A stretch of 64,000 nucleotides of DNA from Paraescarpia echinospica (lineage: Eukaryota; Annelida; Polychaeta; Sabellida; Siboglinidae). Positions 11,060-22,574 of this stretch are shown piece after piece. Both the position numbers and the translations under genes were made by a program. The DNA lies in contig CM034539.1 of assembly GCA_020002185.1 (NCBI GenBank), positions 2,560,777 through 2,624,776 of the forward strand, read 5' to 3'. Under the pieces are notes generated by a model. The model did not search any database, had not been told where the DNA came from, and worked only from the letters and a program-made list of their open reading frames with translations. Each line of letters starts with the position of its first letter. Position 1 is the stretch's first letter.

Positions 11060-12766
11060 ATGTCCATACTTTATGATGTTATTTATTCTGATCACCACCC
11101 GATATCGTTCAGCATAGACAGTGATATTCTACCAGAATGCGTTAGTGGTAGTGGCAATACTAACGAGAGTAAGCAAGGCTTACAGTGGGACAGATTAAAC
11201 CCACAAGATATTGATGCATATAGAGAATGCACGAACGTTGAATTGAGCAAACTGAATGTTCCACCGGGTGTTAGATGCAATGATCCCAATTGTCATAAAT
11301 GTAATCATCATGATGATCTCGATTACTTTTACAATTCTATCGTGATTACATTGAAGAGGTGTGGTCACACACTCCGGTCAAATCGCAAAGGTGCTTATAA
11401 GTATAATGTTGTACCAGGTTGGAACGAGCGAGTGAAAGAGCTTCATTGTGCAGCCCGTGATGCTTACTGTATATGGAAAGAGACTGGTAAACCTAGACAA
11501 GGTGACATTTTTAATGTTATGAAATTATCCAGAATGAAATTCAAACAGGCGATCAGAAAATGTAAAAGGGAGAAAGAAACTATCATTGCTGATAACATTG
11601 CAGAACAGTTGTGTCAGAACGACCACCGCAAATTCTGGAAAGAAATTAAGCACTGTACAAACAGTAAAGTAAAACTTCCGACAAACATTGATAATATACA
11701 CGGTGACGTAAACATCGGGTCAATGTGGAAGCATCATTATGAACATTTATTTAATGATGTGGAGGATAGTCGATGTGATAAAGTTTGTTATGACTTTTCC
11801 ACTGACAATACAGGAATGACTGTTGGTGCAGTTGAACTGATGGATATTATTAATGGACTCTCAACAAATAAGTCACCAGGTCTGGACGGTATCAGTGCAG
11901 AACATATTAAGTTCGCTGATTATCAACTCGCTGTGCTTTTGTCTATCCTTGTGTCTTCGATTCTGGTGCATGGTTATTTACCAAAAGAAATGTCACAGTC
12001 TGTTATTGTACCAATTATTAAAGACAAAAATAGACGAGTAAACGACAAAGGGAATTATAGGCCAATATGTCTATCGAATATATTTTCGAAGATAATAGAC
12101 ACTGTTCTTTTTAACAGAATGAAAATGTACTTGGAAACCACTCCTAATCAATTTGGCTTTAAGCCTAAACATGGAACGGAGTTATGCATGTTTGCATTTA
12201 AGGAATTATTAAGTTTCTACACTGAACATGGTTCAGCTATGCACGTCGCATTTTTAGATGCATCAAAGGCGTTTGATCGTGTCAACCGAAATAAACTTAT
12301 AACGAAACTAGAACAACGAAATGTACCGAACTATATCTTAAGAATACTCAGCAATGAATTCAATAATCAATGTGTATGCATACGATGGGGAAATACCTAC
12401 TCGGACTTCTTCTCGGTAGGCAATGGTGTTAAGCAAGGTGGGAAGTTATCCCCTTTGCTTTTTAACATTTATATGGATAATCTGAGTATACAACTGCACA
12501 AAAAACAAATCGGTTGTAGTCTTGGTAACATGGTTGTTAATCACCTTATATACGCCGATGATCTACTTCTGTTTGCACCTTCTGCTAAAGGACTACAAAC
12601 ACTACTAGACAAGTGTTACTCATATGGATGTGAGCACGATGTGCAATACAATGCGAGTAAATCGCTGGTCATGTACTTTGAATCTAGAAAGTCAAATCTG
12701 TCTAAAGAAATGACATTAGGAGGAAAGAAGTTAAACTTTGCCACCTCTTGGACATGTCATTTCTAA
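11060..12766 (+). CDS. LINE endonuclease end plus reverse transcriptase
   Basis: Open for 568 codons. The N-terminus contains YSDHHPISFSID, the last catalytic motif of the apurinic-type endonuclease. RT motifs in order: KSPGLDGISAEHIK, NYRPICLSNIFSKI, NQFGFKPKHGTELCM, FLDASKAFDRVN (catalytic Asp), GNGVKQGGKLSPLLFNIYMD and LIYADDLLLFAPS with an intact YADD. The frame ends at 12766 where a frameshift moves coding to 12738-13196. The true protein would start upstream; the ATG at 11060 is simply the first in the remaining frame. Confidence 0.9.
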   Translation: MSILYDVIYSDHHPISFSIDSDILPECVSGSGNTNESKQGLQWDRLNPQDIDAYRECTNVELSKLNVPPGVRCNDPNCHKCNHHDDLDYFYNSIVITLKRCGHTLRSNRKGAYKYNVVPGWNERVKELHCAARDAYCIWKETGKPRQGDIFNVMKLSRMKFKQAIRKCKREKETIIADNIAEQLCQNDHRKFWKEIKHCTNSKVKLPTNIDNIHGDVNIGSMWKHHYEHLFNDVEDSRCDKVCYDFSTDNTGMTVGAVELMDIINGLSTNKSPGLDGISAEHIKFADYQLAVLLSILVSSILVHGYLPKEMSQSVIVPIIKDKNRRVNDKGNYRPICLSNIFSKIIDTVLFNRMKMYLETTPNQFGFKPKHGTELCMFAFKELLSFYTEHGSAMHVAFLDASKAFDRVNRNKLITKLEQRNVPNYILRILSNEFNNQCVCIRWGNTYSDFFSVGNGVKQGGKLSPLLFNIYMDNLSIQLHKKQIGCSLGNMVVNHLIYADDLLLFAPSAKGLQTLLDKCYSYGCEHDVQYNASKSLVMYFESRKSNLSKEMTLGGKKLNFATSWTCHF

Positions 12767-13196
12767 TAACTTGTCTGATGAGTCTGACATGCAAGCCAAA
12801 GTGAGACTTTTGTATGCCAAGAGTAACATGTTACGTCAAAAGTTTCACTTTTGTTCAACTGCTGTAAAAAATAAGCTATTTACAGCGTATTTTGGTAATA
12901 TCTATATGTGTGCGTTATGGGTGAACTTTAGAAAAGTTAATTTTCATCAATTCATTGTTGCATATAACAACTCTTTCAGGATATTGAACAATTTGCCGAT
13001 AAGATGTAGCGCTAGCCACATGTTTGCTACAGCTAATGTCAGCTCGGGTAAATGTGTAATCAGAAAGGCTATTTTTAGCTTAATGAATAGGATTTACATG
13101 TCTTTGAATCCCATTATTTATAGCATTAAAACTAGCGACGTGTATTGTACTTCGAAACTGCGGCACCAGTGGGTCCGGGATTTATATAATTTTTAA
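12738..13196 (+). pseudogene. LINE C-terminal region after frameshift
   Basis: 152 codons in another frame that overlap the end of the RT frame and begin with the part after PLGHVISNNLSDESDMQAK, which is the usual thumb continuation (xLGHxxs...D). Contains FNNSFRILNNLPIRCSASHMF-type sequence, the typical CR1-like C-terminus in which aromatic and small residues precede the domain end. Ends 110 bases before the 3' tail. Confidence 0.75.
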
Positions 13197-13310
13197 ACAT
13201 ATTGTTCTTATCTATGTATTTTTATATTATTTACATACTTTTATTGATGTATTTGTATATATGGACATCATGATTGTCTGAAATAAATACATTATTATTA
13301 TTATTATTAC

Positions 13311-14015
13311 TATATGGAAGGAAGGAAGGAAAATAAACAAATCAGTCGAACGAAAAACCGTCCCAACAGAAAACTATTACATGCACACAACTGATTAAGC
13401 AATATGATTATAATAGAAAAGAATTATATTAATTTGGCGTTGGTTTCATTTCGATCGGACCATTAAGGCGAAAAAAGAAATCCTCGGTTTTATCTACTAA
13501 TGCTAATTTTTTATACTGCGTCAATTAGACCCACCAACCAATGCAACGAAGTCCCTGCGTCATAAAGACCACTTTCGTCACAAGCAAGTGACAAATGGGC
13601 AGGCGCCGCAGCGTAAATTTGACACGGGATGCGAGGGATTCGTAACGCAAATGGACACTATTTCGCGGGGGGGATAACGGCATTGACAATATAGGTGAGC
13701 ATTTTTCTAACAACATGTCCAACAAATTTTGTGGGGAAATGATATTAAATATTTTACAACACATTTAGCTAGTGGTTTTAGTTGACGCGAAGGGAGTACG
13801 CAGACTTTTATAATCCTCCGATTTATCAGTTAAATATCTGTCAATATTATGGCCTTTAAAATAATTTCGACTTATTAACATGCCAAGTCGGCCTTACGTT
13901 ACTACCGTCGTTAGTCTCGAATATTGTAATATTAAATACATTTAATACTTTCAACGTTCTAATATAATTCATATCACTAATTTCAGGTACCACCCTGGGC
14001 GGTCTATGTTGTACA
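13311..14015. other. No recognised gene
   Basis: Starts with a short GGAA repeat (13314-13330). Otherwise AT-rich with short open frames only; nothing recognised. Confidence 0.4.
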
Positions 14016-14019
14016 CTCT

Positions 14020-14255
14020 CAATTCCATTGACGTTAACTCGTTGTCTGTTGTATACATCCTTGATTGATGCAACTAATTGATTGAGTTTTGTATCATCCG
14101 CAAATTTACAAATAAATTATTATTACAAATACCATCGTCTGTGTCGTTTATATTTAAATAGTAAATGAAACTGGTCGCGTTGCCGAACTGCTCCCAAGAC
14201 TGACCTGTATAGTCACCCCAATCTTTACAGCTGACCATGGCATTCCGACTTTGAT
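14020..14255 (-). pseudogene. LINE reverse transcriptase relic
   Basis: On the minus strand, NINDTDDGICNNN is followed in a neighbouring frame by KFADDTKLNQLVASIKD. This matches the YINDIDDG...FADDTKL region of CR1-like LINE reverse transcriptases. Only about 80 residues are recognisable and at least two frames are needed. Confidence 0.55.
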
Positions 14256-14955
14256 TCATTTACCACGAATCGATCGTTAATTGTACCCTGTTGGATGGCC
14301 ATTCCGTTACCCATGGATTTACATCGCCTCGTGGGCCACTCTCCAAAAAGTCTGATAGCTCGTTTTTTGCTAATGCAATATTGCAATTGCTGTTTGGCCG
14401 TTTCTTACCTGTTTAGAAAAAAACAGCATTTCACAAAAACGGTTATGCCCGGCCGGTACCACGTTTTAGCTGTGTTGACCATGGCGCGATCGTATGTGAC
14501 ATGGCGTTTTTTCTGAACAGGTTTTATTTAAATGAAAACAATTATTATATGTAATATTGATTATTATTTATGTATCCATACATTTTGAAATAATTGTGTT
14601 CGTTATTTTTTATTCAATCCACATTTAAGTTTGATTTAGATTGTAACCAGTTAAAGTTTGGCTGTTTTTTATTTGCACAAAGATAAAATTTACACAGACT
14701 ATAACAGTAACTGTCATACAATAATATTTACAAGAACACACATATTTAATATATATCGGTTTACTACCAACGTTAACTTTTAAAAATAATAGTGGCACAT
14801 TGGTGAAGAAGCTTAATTGGTATCGGGCGTAACCGTAAATAAACGGCCAATTAGCAATTGAAAAACATTGGGTAGAATTATATATCTGATGGAACTATAT
14901 TATAGTGTGTTATGTCGACAAAATAGTTTACTTGGCATCATAAATAGTACAGTAT

Positions 14956-15185
14956 GTGGTCTTCCGCTTACGCTGGGGCGCCTCAGACGAACCCCATGTT
15001 CAAAAGATAGGGGAAAAAACATTTCCATCTTCCTCCGGACCGCACCAAAATTGCCCAAAATTTATTGCCGGGAAGAAGGAGCCAGTTGGAGCGACGCGGA
15101 GCAACCTATGTTAAACGATAGGGCCTAAATCGCATATTAAAAGATATGGAAATTTTCCCCATGTTAGAAGATAGGAATTTTTTCC
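14956..15185 (+). repeat. Left terminal inverted repeat of the zinc-finger element
   Basis: Pairs with 17398-17632. Includes ACGAACCCCATGTT, a GGAGCGACGCGGAGCAACCT block and, innermost, repeats of a CATRTTARAAGATAGG-like unit. Confidence 0.85.
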
Positions 15186-15500
15186 CATATTAAAATATAC
15201 CGAAGATTGAATCTGTCACACACGAGATTGCTTGGCCCTTGTTTGGTCAATGACGACGTGTCTAAACTGTGGTGTTATAAAAAATAAGACGTAATTTATA
15301 ATAAAAGCATTATAAATTCAACGGATGCCTATTTATCTGAAGTACTGTATACACAATGAAGAATACATATAGCACAATGTTATAGCAGGACCTAAAGCCT
15401 TAGGAACTTAAACAGGGCGACCACCTTAGAATTAGACCCTTGAATGACGTCATTAAATCAGTACGCGTAGTGATTCGGTACGCGTGGTAATTAGGTCGAA

Positions 15501-17103
15501 ATGATAACCGGCGACTCTCTCGATGGGACCAACCCCGGCGCCTGCAGCCCCTACATCAGCAGGACTTATAGCTCCGATACCATTGGCCCCAACAGCCCTG
15601 ACAGCGCCCGCACCACGACCGCCCCTAATGTTAGGTCTTTAGTAATATTATATTTCCATTTTACTATTTTTCGTGTGTGTAATTATCTAACATTAGACAG
15701 TAATGAAAACACGACGTCTAATAACAATCCTTCGTACATTTAGAACATCGACTTTGGGACTCTGCCGGCGGAATCTACTGTGACTGCCACGGCGCCCGAC
15801 CCTGCGAGATCGCCACCTCCCTCCCTTGTGGCCTTCACCTGCCCGGAGTGTAAGGTGCACTTTACGAAAAAAAACAATTGGAAACGCCACGTCGCCTGCG
15901 GCAGTTGTGGCCGCCCAAAAAGGACGACCGAGGAGACAAAGTTGGATGCGTTGGTGGTGAGTTAAACTTTACATTGAGTTATTATACACTTTCGCCTAAA
16001 ACGGCGGCTCCAACCTTCTTTCCACCTAAATGGTGGCTCCTTATATAGTTCCCGTAAAACGACGGTTTTCCACACAGTCCTGCGCCTCCCTATGTACTTC
16101 CCATCAATCCAGTATCCGTGAGTGTGTGTCTTGTATTATTTTATTCTACAAGTTTCACCGTTTCAGTAGTCATTGAACATCCGGGTATTTTTTCTATGTC
16201 GGCGTAACTAAAATGTTGTGTTATAATAAGACGTAGACATTCGGTCGCCAGTTTGCAACAACCGTAATTCCAACATACTGTAGCTAATACTGTTTTTATA
16301 CTTTACTATATTAGTGGTCAAGTTTACAAATTCGTCATTTATTGTTAAAACTGATATTAGACCGTTTCTATATTTCTTCGTAATGTAGTGGTTAAATTCG
16401 TGCTTCTTCGGTAAAAAACCTTTCAAACCTAATTCTATTTACCATAAAATAAACAACCTGGCATTGGTAACTGAAAGCAGTCACAAATAAAAATTATTCT
16501 TGAATATAACCCTACTTCTGTATCTTTTACAGTATATAGTCTACGACATTAGACATATAAGTATAACCTATATTCCACGAACAATACTAAAATTCATAAC
16601 CTGGCATTGGTAACTGAAAACGGATACAAATAAACATTATTCTTTATTATAACCATATTTATGTATCTTTACTGTATAAAGTATCTGATATTACGAAACG
16701 ATGTAGACTTACAAACTGAACTCACTGATGGGAACTCGTGTGTCTCTCACATTAAGACAACTCGATGAGATACTTACACCAACTACAATGTGACTGGTAA
16801 AGGTAAACTAGACTCCGCACTCTGTTTCAGCCTCTCTCTGCTACCATCCCTGTCGATGTGACAACTTCCACCGACACGGCCGATATGACAACTTCCGCTT
16901 ACATGGCCTATGTGACAGCATCTATCGATACGACCAATGTCACAATGACCGCTCCTGACGATGTCACAACGTCAACTTACGCGATCAATGTCACAATTTT
17001 AGGGTTATCATTAGGATTAGGGTTGGGGTTAGGGTTAAGGTTGGGATTTGGGTCAGCGTCAGGGTTAGGGTTAGGGTTAGAATTAGGCTTAGCATCAAAT
17101 TGA
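15501..17103 (+). CDS. Three-exon C2HC zinc-finger protein inside the TIR element
   Basis: Proposed exons 15501-15629, 15744-15956 and 16831-17103, all phase 0, giving 204 residues. Junctions: donor GTTAGG at 15630, acceptor TACATTTAG before 15744, donor GTGAGT at 15957, acceptor CTCTGTTTCAG before 16831. Exon 2 carries one zinc finger, FTCPECKVHFTKKNNWKRH followed by VAC, so Cys-X2-Cys...His-X3-Cys, then a basic stretch RPKRTTEETK. Exon 3 is rich in Thr/Ser/Val and ends in a Leu-Gly-rich tail coded by telomere-like sequence. The matched phases support a real spliced gene. Function unknown; DNA binding is inferred from the finger. Confidence 0.55.
16446..16695 (+). repeat. Direct duplication, period about 143 bp, in intron 2
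   Basis: CCTGGCATTGGTAACTGAAA occurs at 16456 and again at 16600, with matching flanks over about 90 bases each. Confidence 0.8.
16996..17097 (+). repeat. Degenerate telomere-like (TTAGGG) stretch
   Basis: About 100 bases built of GGGTTA/GGATTA/GGGTTG variants, including runs of TTAGGGTTAGGGTTAG. TTAGGG is the common metazoan telomere repeat. It is read in frame as the Leu-Gly-rich end of the zinc-finger protein. Confidence 0.75.
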
Positions 17104-17397
17104 GCTCCATGAGCAAGGTGTGCAAGTCTGAAATCTCAAGAGTTGGTTGCAAGACTCTGCATCAGAACAATGGCGAAACAACGTCTAGTCTTTCGTTCTT
17201 GCACTTATTGGAGTATGACCTGTAAATACGTTTGTGTTGTACACGAATAAAATGTGCAAACCTTATCTTGTGTCTTTTTTCGTAGTATAATGCAAAGCAT
17301 ACTTTGGCAACCTTACTAATAGTTTTACACTTCACGACTAAAGAGAGACTACCCGTATTGTCAATATTTGTTTTGAAACGAGCCTATCTTTTAATAT

Positions 17398-17632
17398 GGA
17401 AAAGCTTTCCTATCTTCTAACATGGGGAAAATGTCCTATCTTCTAACATGGGGAACATTTCCCTATCTTTTAACATGATATTAAGGCCCTGTCTGTTAAC
17501 ACAGGTTGCTCCGCGGCGCTCCAACTGGCTGCTTTTGGGCTTTTTTGTTGCGGTCCGGAGGAAGATGGAAATGTTTCCCTATCTTTTAACATGGGGTTCG
17601 TCTGAGGCGCCCCAGCGTACGCGGAAGACCAC
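17398..17632 (-). repeat. Right terminal inverted repeat of the zinc-finger element
   Basis: Reverse complement of the left arm with scattered changes. Contains three CCTATCTTYTAACATGG-like sub-repeats at 17410-17480 and ends GCGGAAGACCAC. Confidence 0.85.
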
Positions 17633-17639
17633 CTGTTAT

Positions 17640-19130
17640 ACTACTATCATATATGTAAACAAATGTGTTTCTAATATTTAGTATTTTTTTAGAGGTATCG
17701 GAATTAAATATTAAAAATGGAAAGCCTATTTTGGCTGTTTTAGGCTATTCTAATAGGAATTAGGCACCTTTATTTGCATTTTGCTATTTGCAGTTATCCA
17801 TATCCTGAAACACCTCGTCGACACGAATCCAATGGTGTGTCTAATTTATATGTGAGACCGCTAATGAGGAAATCATAGGAAATAATACTACGTGGAAAGT
17901 TAAAATTTAATCGAAATGTTAGACTTTTTGGAGCGTGGCCCTCATACGCACTGTACGTGTACTTTCATAGCAAGTCATGTCTTAGTCATGGGCTAAAGAT
18001 TAATTGAGTTGAATACCAGTGCGTTCAGGATTATACGTTATAAAATTATGTTTATGTACTACGACTACGGGTATGTAATGACTATTAGCTATACTGTATA
18101 AGGTACAACCAAGGTACCATTAATTTTATTTTGATTTTGTATTCACAATACGAAGCCTCAACAATTTGCAGTTTCATATGCGCTGTATCTGGTTCTTGTA
18201 ACACTACTACCCAGAGCATTGTGAGTGGACAGAACACTTCCGAATAACACAACACGGGCTCATTTAAAAATATATTAATTTTAACGAATGCAGCCGCCAA
18301 CATGAAGGAAATTACCAGCCGACAGGAAATGGGAATCCGGAAAGAAGTTTGTGAACCGGAAGAAAGTTACCGGTAACTATTCGCCGTGCGCGCGCAATAT
18401 GTAGATGACAAATTTCAAGTTTCAGTCTCTTGCCGTAAAAAGTGCGTAAATTAGATTTGATTGGCAGGATTCTACGCGCAAAATGCTACGTCAGCGAGTC
18501 GATAGCGCCACGCTTGCAGATGGTACGCATGAATTATGTGGTGGTAGTCATTGTTGAGCGCCGTGTGTCCGGAAAATGCTCAAATAATGCTAGAAATTCA
18601 AAGTATGTTAAGGGTTTGTTTCTGTGTGATACAAAACACGATGTATTCCAGTGCTGAGACCCGTCCTACAACACGTCATGCAAACTGACAGGACGGGACA
18701 TTATAATAAGACGGGCTACACCCCGTCCTCTCAAAGTATCGCCAGTCAATAGTTAAGACTCCCCGTCCAAATGGATGGGTGGACAGGTCACTAAATAAAG
18801 CCCTGCCATGAAGGCAGCTGCCCCCCGCCCCTGTTCCCGCGCCTATGCACCGTCATCTTTCCCCGTACATTGTCATAATATTGGTCATTCGAGAGAGCGG
18901 GATTTTGGGGGGTTTCCGGGCAACCAGAAACCTCCGGGTACGCTCTTATAGTAGTATATATCCGCCGAAGAAATTGTAGGTAGTAGTGTATATCTGCCAG
19001 ACCGGCAGATGGCGACACTAGATTAAGGAAGAGGGGACAAAGTAGCGTTCCTGATTTTGTTTAATTACTCGGTTGTAAACGTCTGCTTTGAGCAAACACT
19101 GGGTTCAACCACTCTATGATACCAGTGTGA
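17640..19130. other. No recognised gene
   Basis: No convincing coding region. Short open frames only; a GC-richer patch at 18660-19020 may be an unidentified repeat. Confidence 0.4.
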
Positions 19131-19139
19131 ACAGTACTA

Positions 19140-21450
19140 TGCCGAAAAAAAACAGAAAAAGCTCAGTGATTGAATACCATGATCACGTGAGCGGTGAAAA
19201 CGTCGCCGCGAGTGGTGATCAACATGGCGGCGGCGTACAATAAAGGAATTATAAAAAAATTATCCAAAGTGACGATATACGCCGACAGTGTGGTGCAATT
19301 GCAGAAAGAGAGGACGCCATTGTGGCGTCCTGTGAATTCAATGTTGCCTCAATTAAAGAGAACGGACATAATTGATCAGTTACAGAAGTCGCTCAAAGAA
19401 ACAACGAAACGATCAATGGAATCGAGGGCGAGAATGACTATTTATGAGAAGCGAATTAACTCAATGGAAAGAAGAAGACGTGAGTGGATTATTAGAGTGT
19501 TAGGCGTCGAGGAATCCAAGGGCGAGGATATCAAGAAAACCATAGCCATGGATGTTCTCCTCAACCACAACCTTGGTGGCATCGTTACACATGAACAACC
19601 TGTGGAGAGTGCTGAACACAACCACAACCTTGGTGGCATCGTTACACATAAACAACCTGCGGAGAGTGCTGAACACAACCACAACCTTGGTGGCATCGTT
19701 ACACATGAACAACCTGTGGAGAGTGCTGAACACAACCACAACCTTGGTGGCATCGTTACACATGAACAACCTGCGGAGAGTGCTGAACACAACTACAATC
19801 TTAGTGGCATCGTTACACATGAACAACCTGTGGAGAGTGCTGAACACAACCACAACCTTGGTGGCATCGTTTCACATAAACAACCTGTGGCGAGTGCTGA
19901 ACACAACCACAACCTTGGTGGCATCGTTACACATGAACAACCTGCGGAGAGTGCTGAACACAACCACAACCTTGGTGGCATCGTTACACATAAACAACCT
20001 GCGGAGAGTGCTGAACACAACCACAACCTTGGTGGCATCGTTACACATGAACAACCTGCGGAGAATGCTGAACACAACCACAACCTTGATGGCATCGTTA
20101 CACATGAACAACCTGCGGAGAGTGCTGAACACAACCACAACCTTGGAGGCATCGTTACACATAAACAACCTGCGGAGAGTGCTGAACACAACCACAACCT
20201 TGGTGGCATCGTTACACATGAACAACCTTTGGAGAGTGCTGAACACAACCACAACCTTGGTGGCATCGTTTCACATAAACAACCTGCGGCGAGTGCTGAA
20301 CACAACCACAACCTTGGTGGCATCGTTACACATGAACAACCTGCGGAGAGTGCTGAACACAACCACAACCTTGGTGGCATCGTTACACATAAACAACCTG
20401 TGGAGAGTGCTGAACACAACCACAACCTTGGTGGCATCGTTACACATAAAACCTGCGGAGAGTGCCACAACCACAACCTTGCATCGGAGCGGAGAGTGCT
20501 GAACACAACCACAACCTTGGTGGCATCGTTTCACATAAACAACCTGCGGAGAACACAACCACAACCTTGGTGGCATCGAACACAACCACTGAACACAACC
20601 ACAACCTTGGTGGCATCGTTACACATAAACAACCTGCGGAGAGTGCTGAACACAACCACAACCTTGGTGGCATCGTTACACATGAACAACCTGTGGAGAG
20701 TGCTGAACACAACCACAACCTTGGTGGCATCGTTACACATGAACAACCTGCGGAGAGTGCTGAACACAACCACAACCTTGGTGGCATCGTTACACATGAA
20801 CAACCTGCGGAGAGTGCTGAACACAACCACAACCTTGGTGGCATCGTTACACATAAACAACCTGCGGAGAGTGCTGAACACAACCACAACCTTGGTGGCA
20901 TCGTTACACATAAACAACCTGCGGAGAGTGCTGAACACAACCACAACCTTGGAGGCATCGTTTCACATAAACAACCTGCGGAGAGTGCTGAACACAACCA
21001 CAACCTTGGAGGCATCGTTTCACATAAACAACCTGCGGAGAGTGCTGAACACATCCACAACCTTGGTGGCATCGTTACACATGAACAACCTGTGGAGAGT
21101 GCTGAATACTGCCACACACTCGGCCCTATTTTCAACAATATTTCTACAGGCAGACCAATCATCACGTCAATTGGTGCGAGGTCACTTAGAAACACGATCC
21201 TATTGTCCGCCAAGACCTACGTAAACAGAACGACCGCGGGTGCTGGAGAGTACATACTAGAAGATATGACGAAGGCGGACTACGAGACAAAGAAACATGC
21301 CGTGCGCAGATGCAACGAGCCTTAGCGGCGGGGAAGCTTGCGATGTTCAGCAGAACCAAACTGACAATAGACGCGTCGTTGTGCCTGTGGACTAGTCACA
21401 TATTGATGACAGACATCTGTGCTGGCGCACTACTTTATAATAATCAATAG
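19140..21450 (+). pseudogene. LINE ORF1-like (coiled-coil plus RRM) gene inflated by a minisatellite
   Basis: Upstream of the repeat array the coding sequence ends ERRRREWIIRVLGVEESKGED, written here as the pattern ERRRREWxIRVLGVEES, which is the start of an ORF1p RNA-binding (RRM) domain. Before it, coiled-coil-like sequence appears in two frames (for example VAQRNNETINGIEGEN), showing a frameshift near 19440. After the array come VESAEYCHTLGP, GRPIITSI, RNTILLSAKTYV and EDMTKADYETKKHAV, the rest of that domain, then a frameshift near 21300 followed by RALAAGKLAMFSRTKLTID. So one RRM domain is split by about 27 tandem copies of a 19-residue unit. A CR1-type endonuclease/RT lies 0.5 kb downstream on the same strand and may be its ORF2. 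Confidence 0.65.
19565..21113 (+). repeat. 57-bp coding minisatellite (about 27 copies)
   Basis: The period is exactly 57 bases, measured from successive CCACAACCTT starts (19565, 19622 and so on). Because 57 is a multiple of 3 and the unit lacks stops, most frames on both strands stay open. In the ORF1-like frame the unit reads HNHNLGGIVTHEQPAESAE. Copies differ at a few positions (GAA/AAA, TGTGG/TGCGG). A scrambled stretch at 20447-20600 contains partial units and changes the frame. Confidence 0.97.
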
Positions 21451-21995
21451 AGCGCCTTGACTGCCGACATGCCCTGACTGTGGTGGTCATCTGACTTTTT
21501 GGTTGGGTATTTGTTACTCCAACTATTGAGACATTATTTTCTATGAAAGGTTACATGACTGTAATACATGTTTTGCATTCAGGGTTACTAGTACGTATTC
21601 TAGCAAAGCTGAGAGAATGTCTTCTATCTGATATGACAAAAAACAACAGTAATGGGTGAAAATAAGGAAATAGCGAATTTGTTACCATTTTGCACGTTGA
21701 CCAATCTCCAGTTAACCTTGGAATATCAACTCCCAAGAATACAATTTTCTGAACTCTTAAAAACACATAACTTCCAGCCTTGCCTTGATAAAGGATTGTC
21801 TGAAGAAGGAACAATCACTAAACTGCAAATATTATGATTTTACAGAATTACACGAGTAAATACACATAACTGATGGACTAATATCTGTTGTCCATATCAA
21901 CCTACAAAGCTCTTTCAAAAACTATAATCTACTCAATGCACATCTTGACTCTATAAATATAAATTTTGGTGTGAATTGCGATCACTGAGGCAGGG

Positions 21996-22574
21996 ATGAA
22001 TAACCAAGATAGACGTGGGAATACATTTAAAGAATATAACTTCTACTACCATGGCCCGTTAAATAACAAAGCAGGCGGAGTTTCTGTTTATATTAAGAAA
22101 GATGTGTATGTCCACGAACGATCTGACTTAACGCTAAGTCATTATCCTAAGTTGGACACTATATGGCTTGAAATATTTAAATATGGCATCACTTGTGTGA
22201 TTGGCAATATGTATAGACATACAAACTATAACACACACGTTATTTCTGATCTTGTTGGATTAAACCTGTCTATTATCAAGCAGGAAGGTAAAATCTGTAT
22301 TATATGTGGTGACGTTAATATTGATCTTTTACAACAGAACTCGTGTCAAACTAAGAGATACATGGACTCGTTAATTAGGGAAAGCCTTTTATCATGTATC
22401 ATACTGCCAACAAGAATAACAGACCATTCTGCAACTAGCATTGATCATATGAATATATATCGATCTTTAAAGTTTATGAAAAATGATACAATTTCAGGAA
22501 TCCTGTTTGTAGATATATCAGACCATTTACCCAACTTCGGCATTATAAAAGGTGTATCCAAAACTTATAAATGA
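21996..22574 (+). pseudogene. LINE apurinic-type endonuclease
   Basis: 192 codons. Motifs: NFYYHGPLNNKAGGVSVYIK, IWLEIFKYGITCVIGNMYRH (the usual YRxP is changed), ICGDVNIDLL (catalytic GDxNxD/H region), LPTRITDHSATSIDHM and DISDHLPNF (catalytic SDH). The very N-terminus, with the NxR...TETW region, sits upstream at about 21890-21990 behind stops. Confidence 0.85.

Larger units (their letters stand above)
10930..13310 (+). mobile_element. 5'-truncated LINE (CR1-like), copy 2
   Basis: Begins inside the endonuclease, shortly before the SDHHPISF motif at 11060-11110, and ends with an AATAAATACATT 3' end followed by (ATT)n at 13288-13310. One long frame carries the endonuclease end and nearly all of the RT; one frameshift near 12750 separates the C-terminal region. 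Few lesions, so it is younger than copy 1. The clade is probably in the CR1/Jockey group. Confidence 0.85.
14956..17632 (+). mobile_element. TIR DNA element carrying a zinc-finger gene
   Basis: About 230 bases at the left edge (14956-15185) recur in inverted orientation at the right edge (17398-17632). Both arms begin GTGGTCTTCCGC, continue with GCTGGGGCGCCTCAGACGAA, and end in two or more copies of a CATGTTAGAAGATAGG-like sub-repeat. The interior holds a three-exon zinc-finger gene, a 143-bp duplication and a telomere-like stretch. No transposase was recognised, so the element is non-autonomous or of an unfamiliar kind. A target-site duplication was not clear from the flanks. Confidence 0.8.

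Noticed and set aside
19442..21213. Several long minus-strand open frames of Cys- or Val-rich repeats
   Set aside because: The 57-bp unit is stop-free in most frames; only the plus-strand frame joins recognisable ORF1 sequence at both ends.
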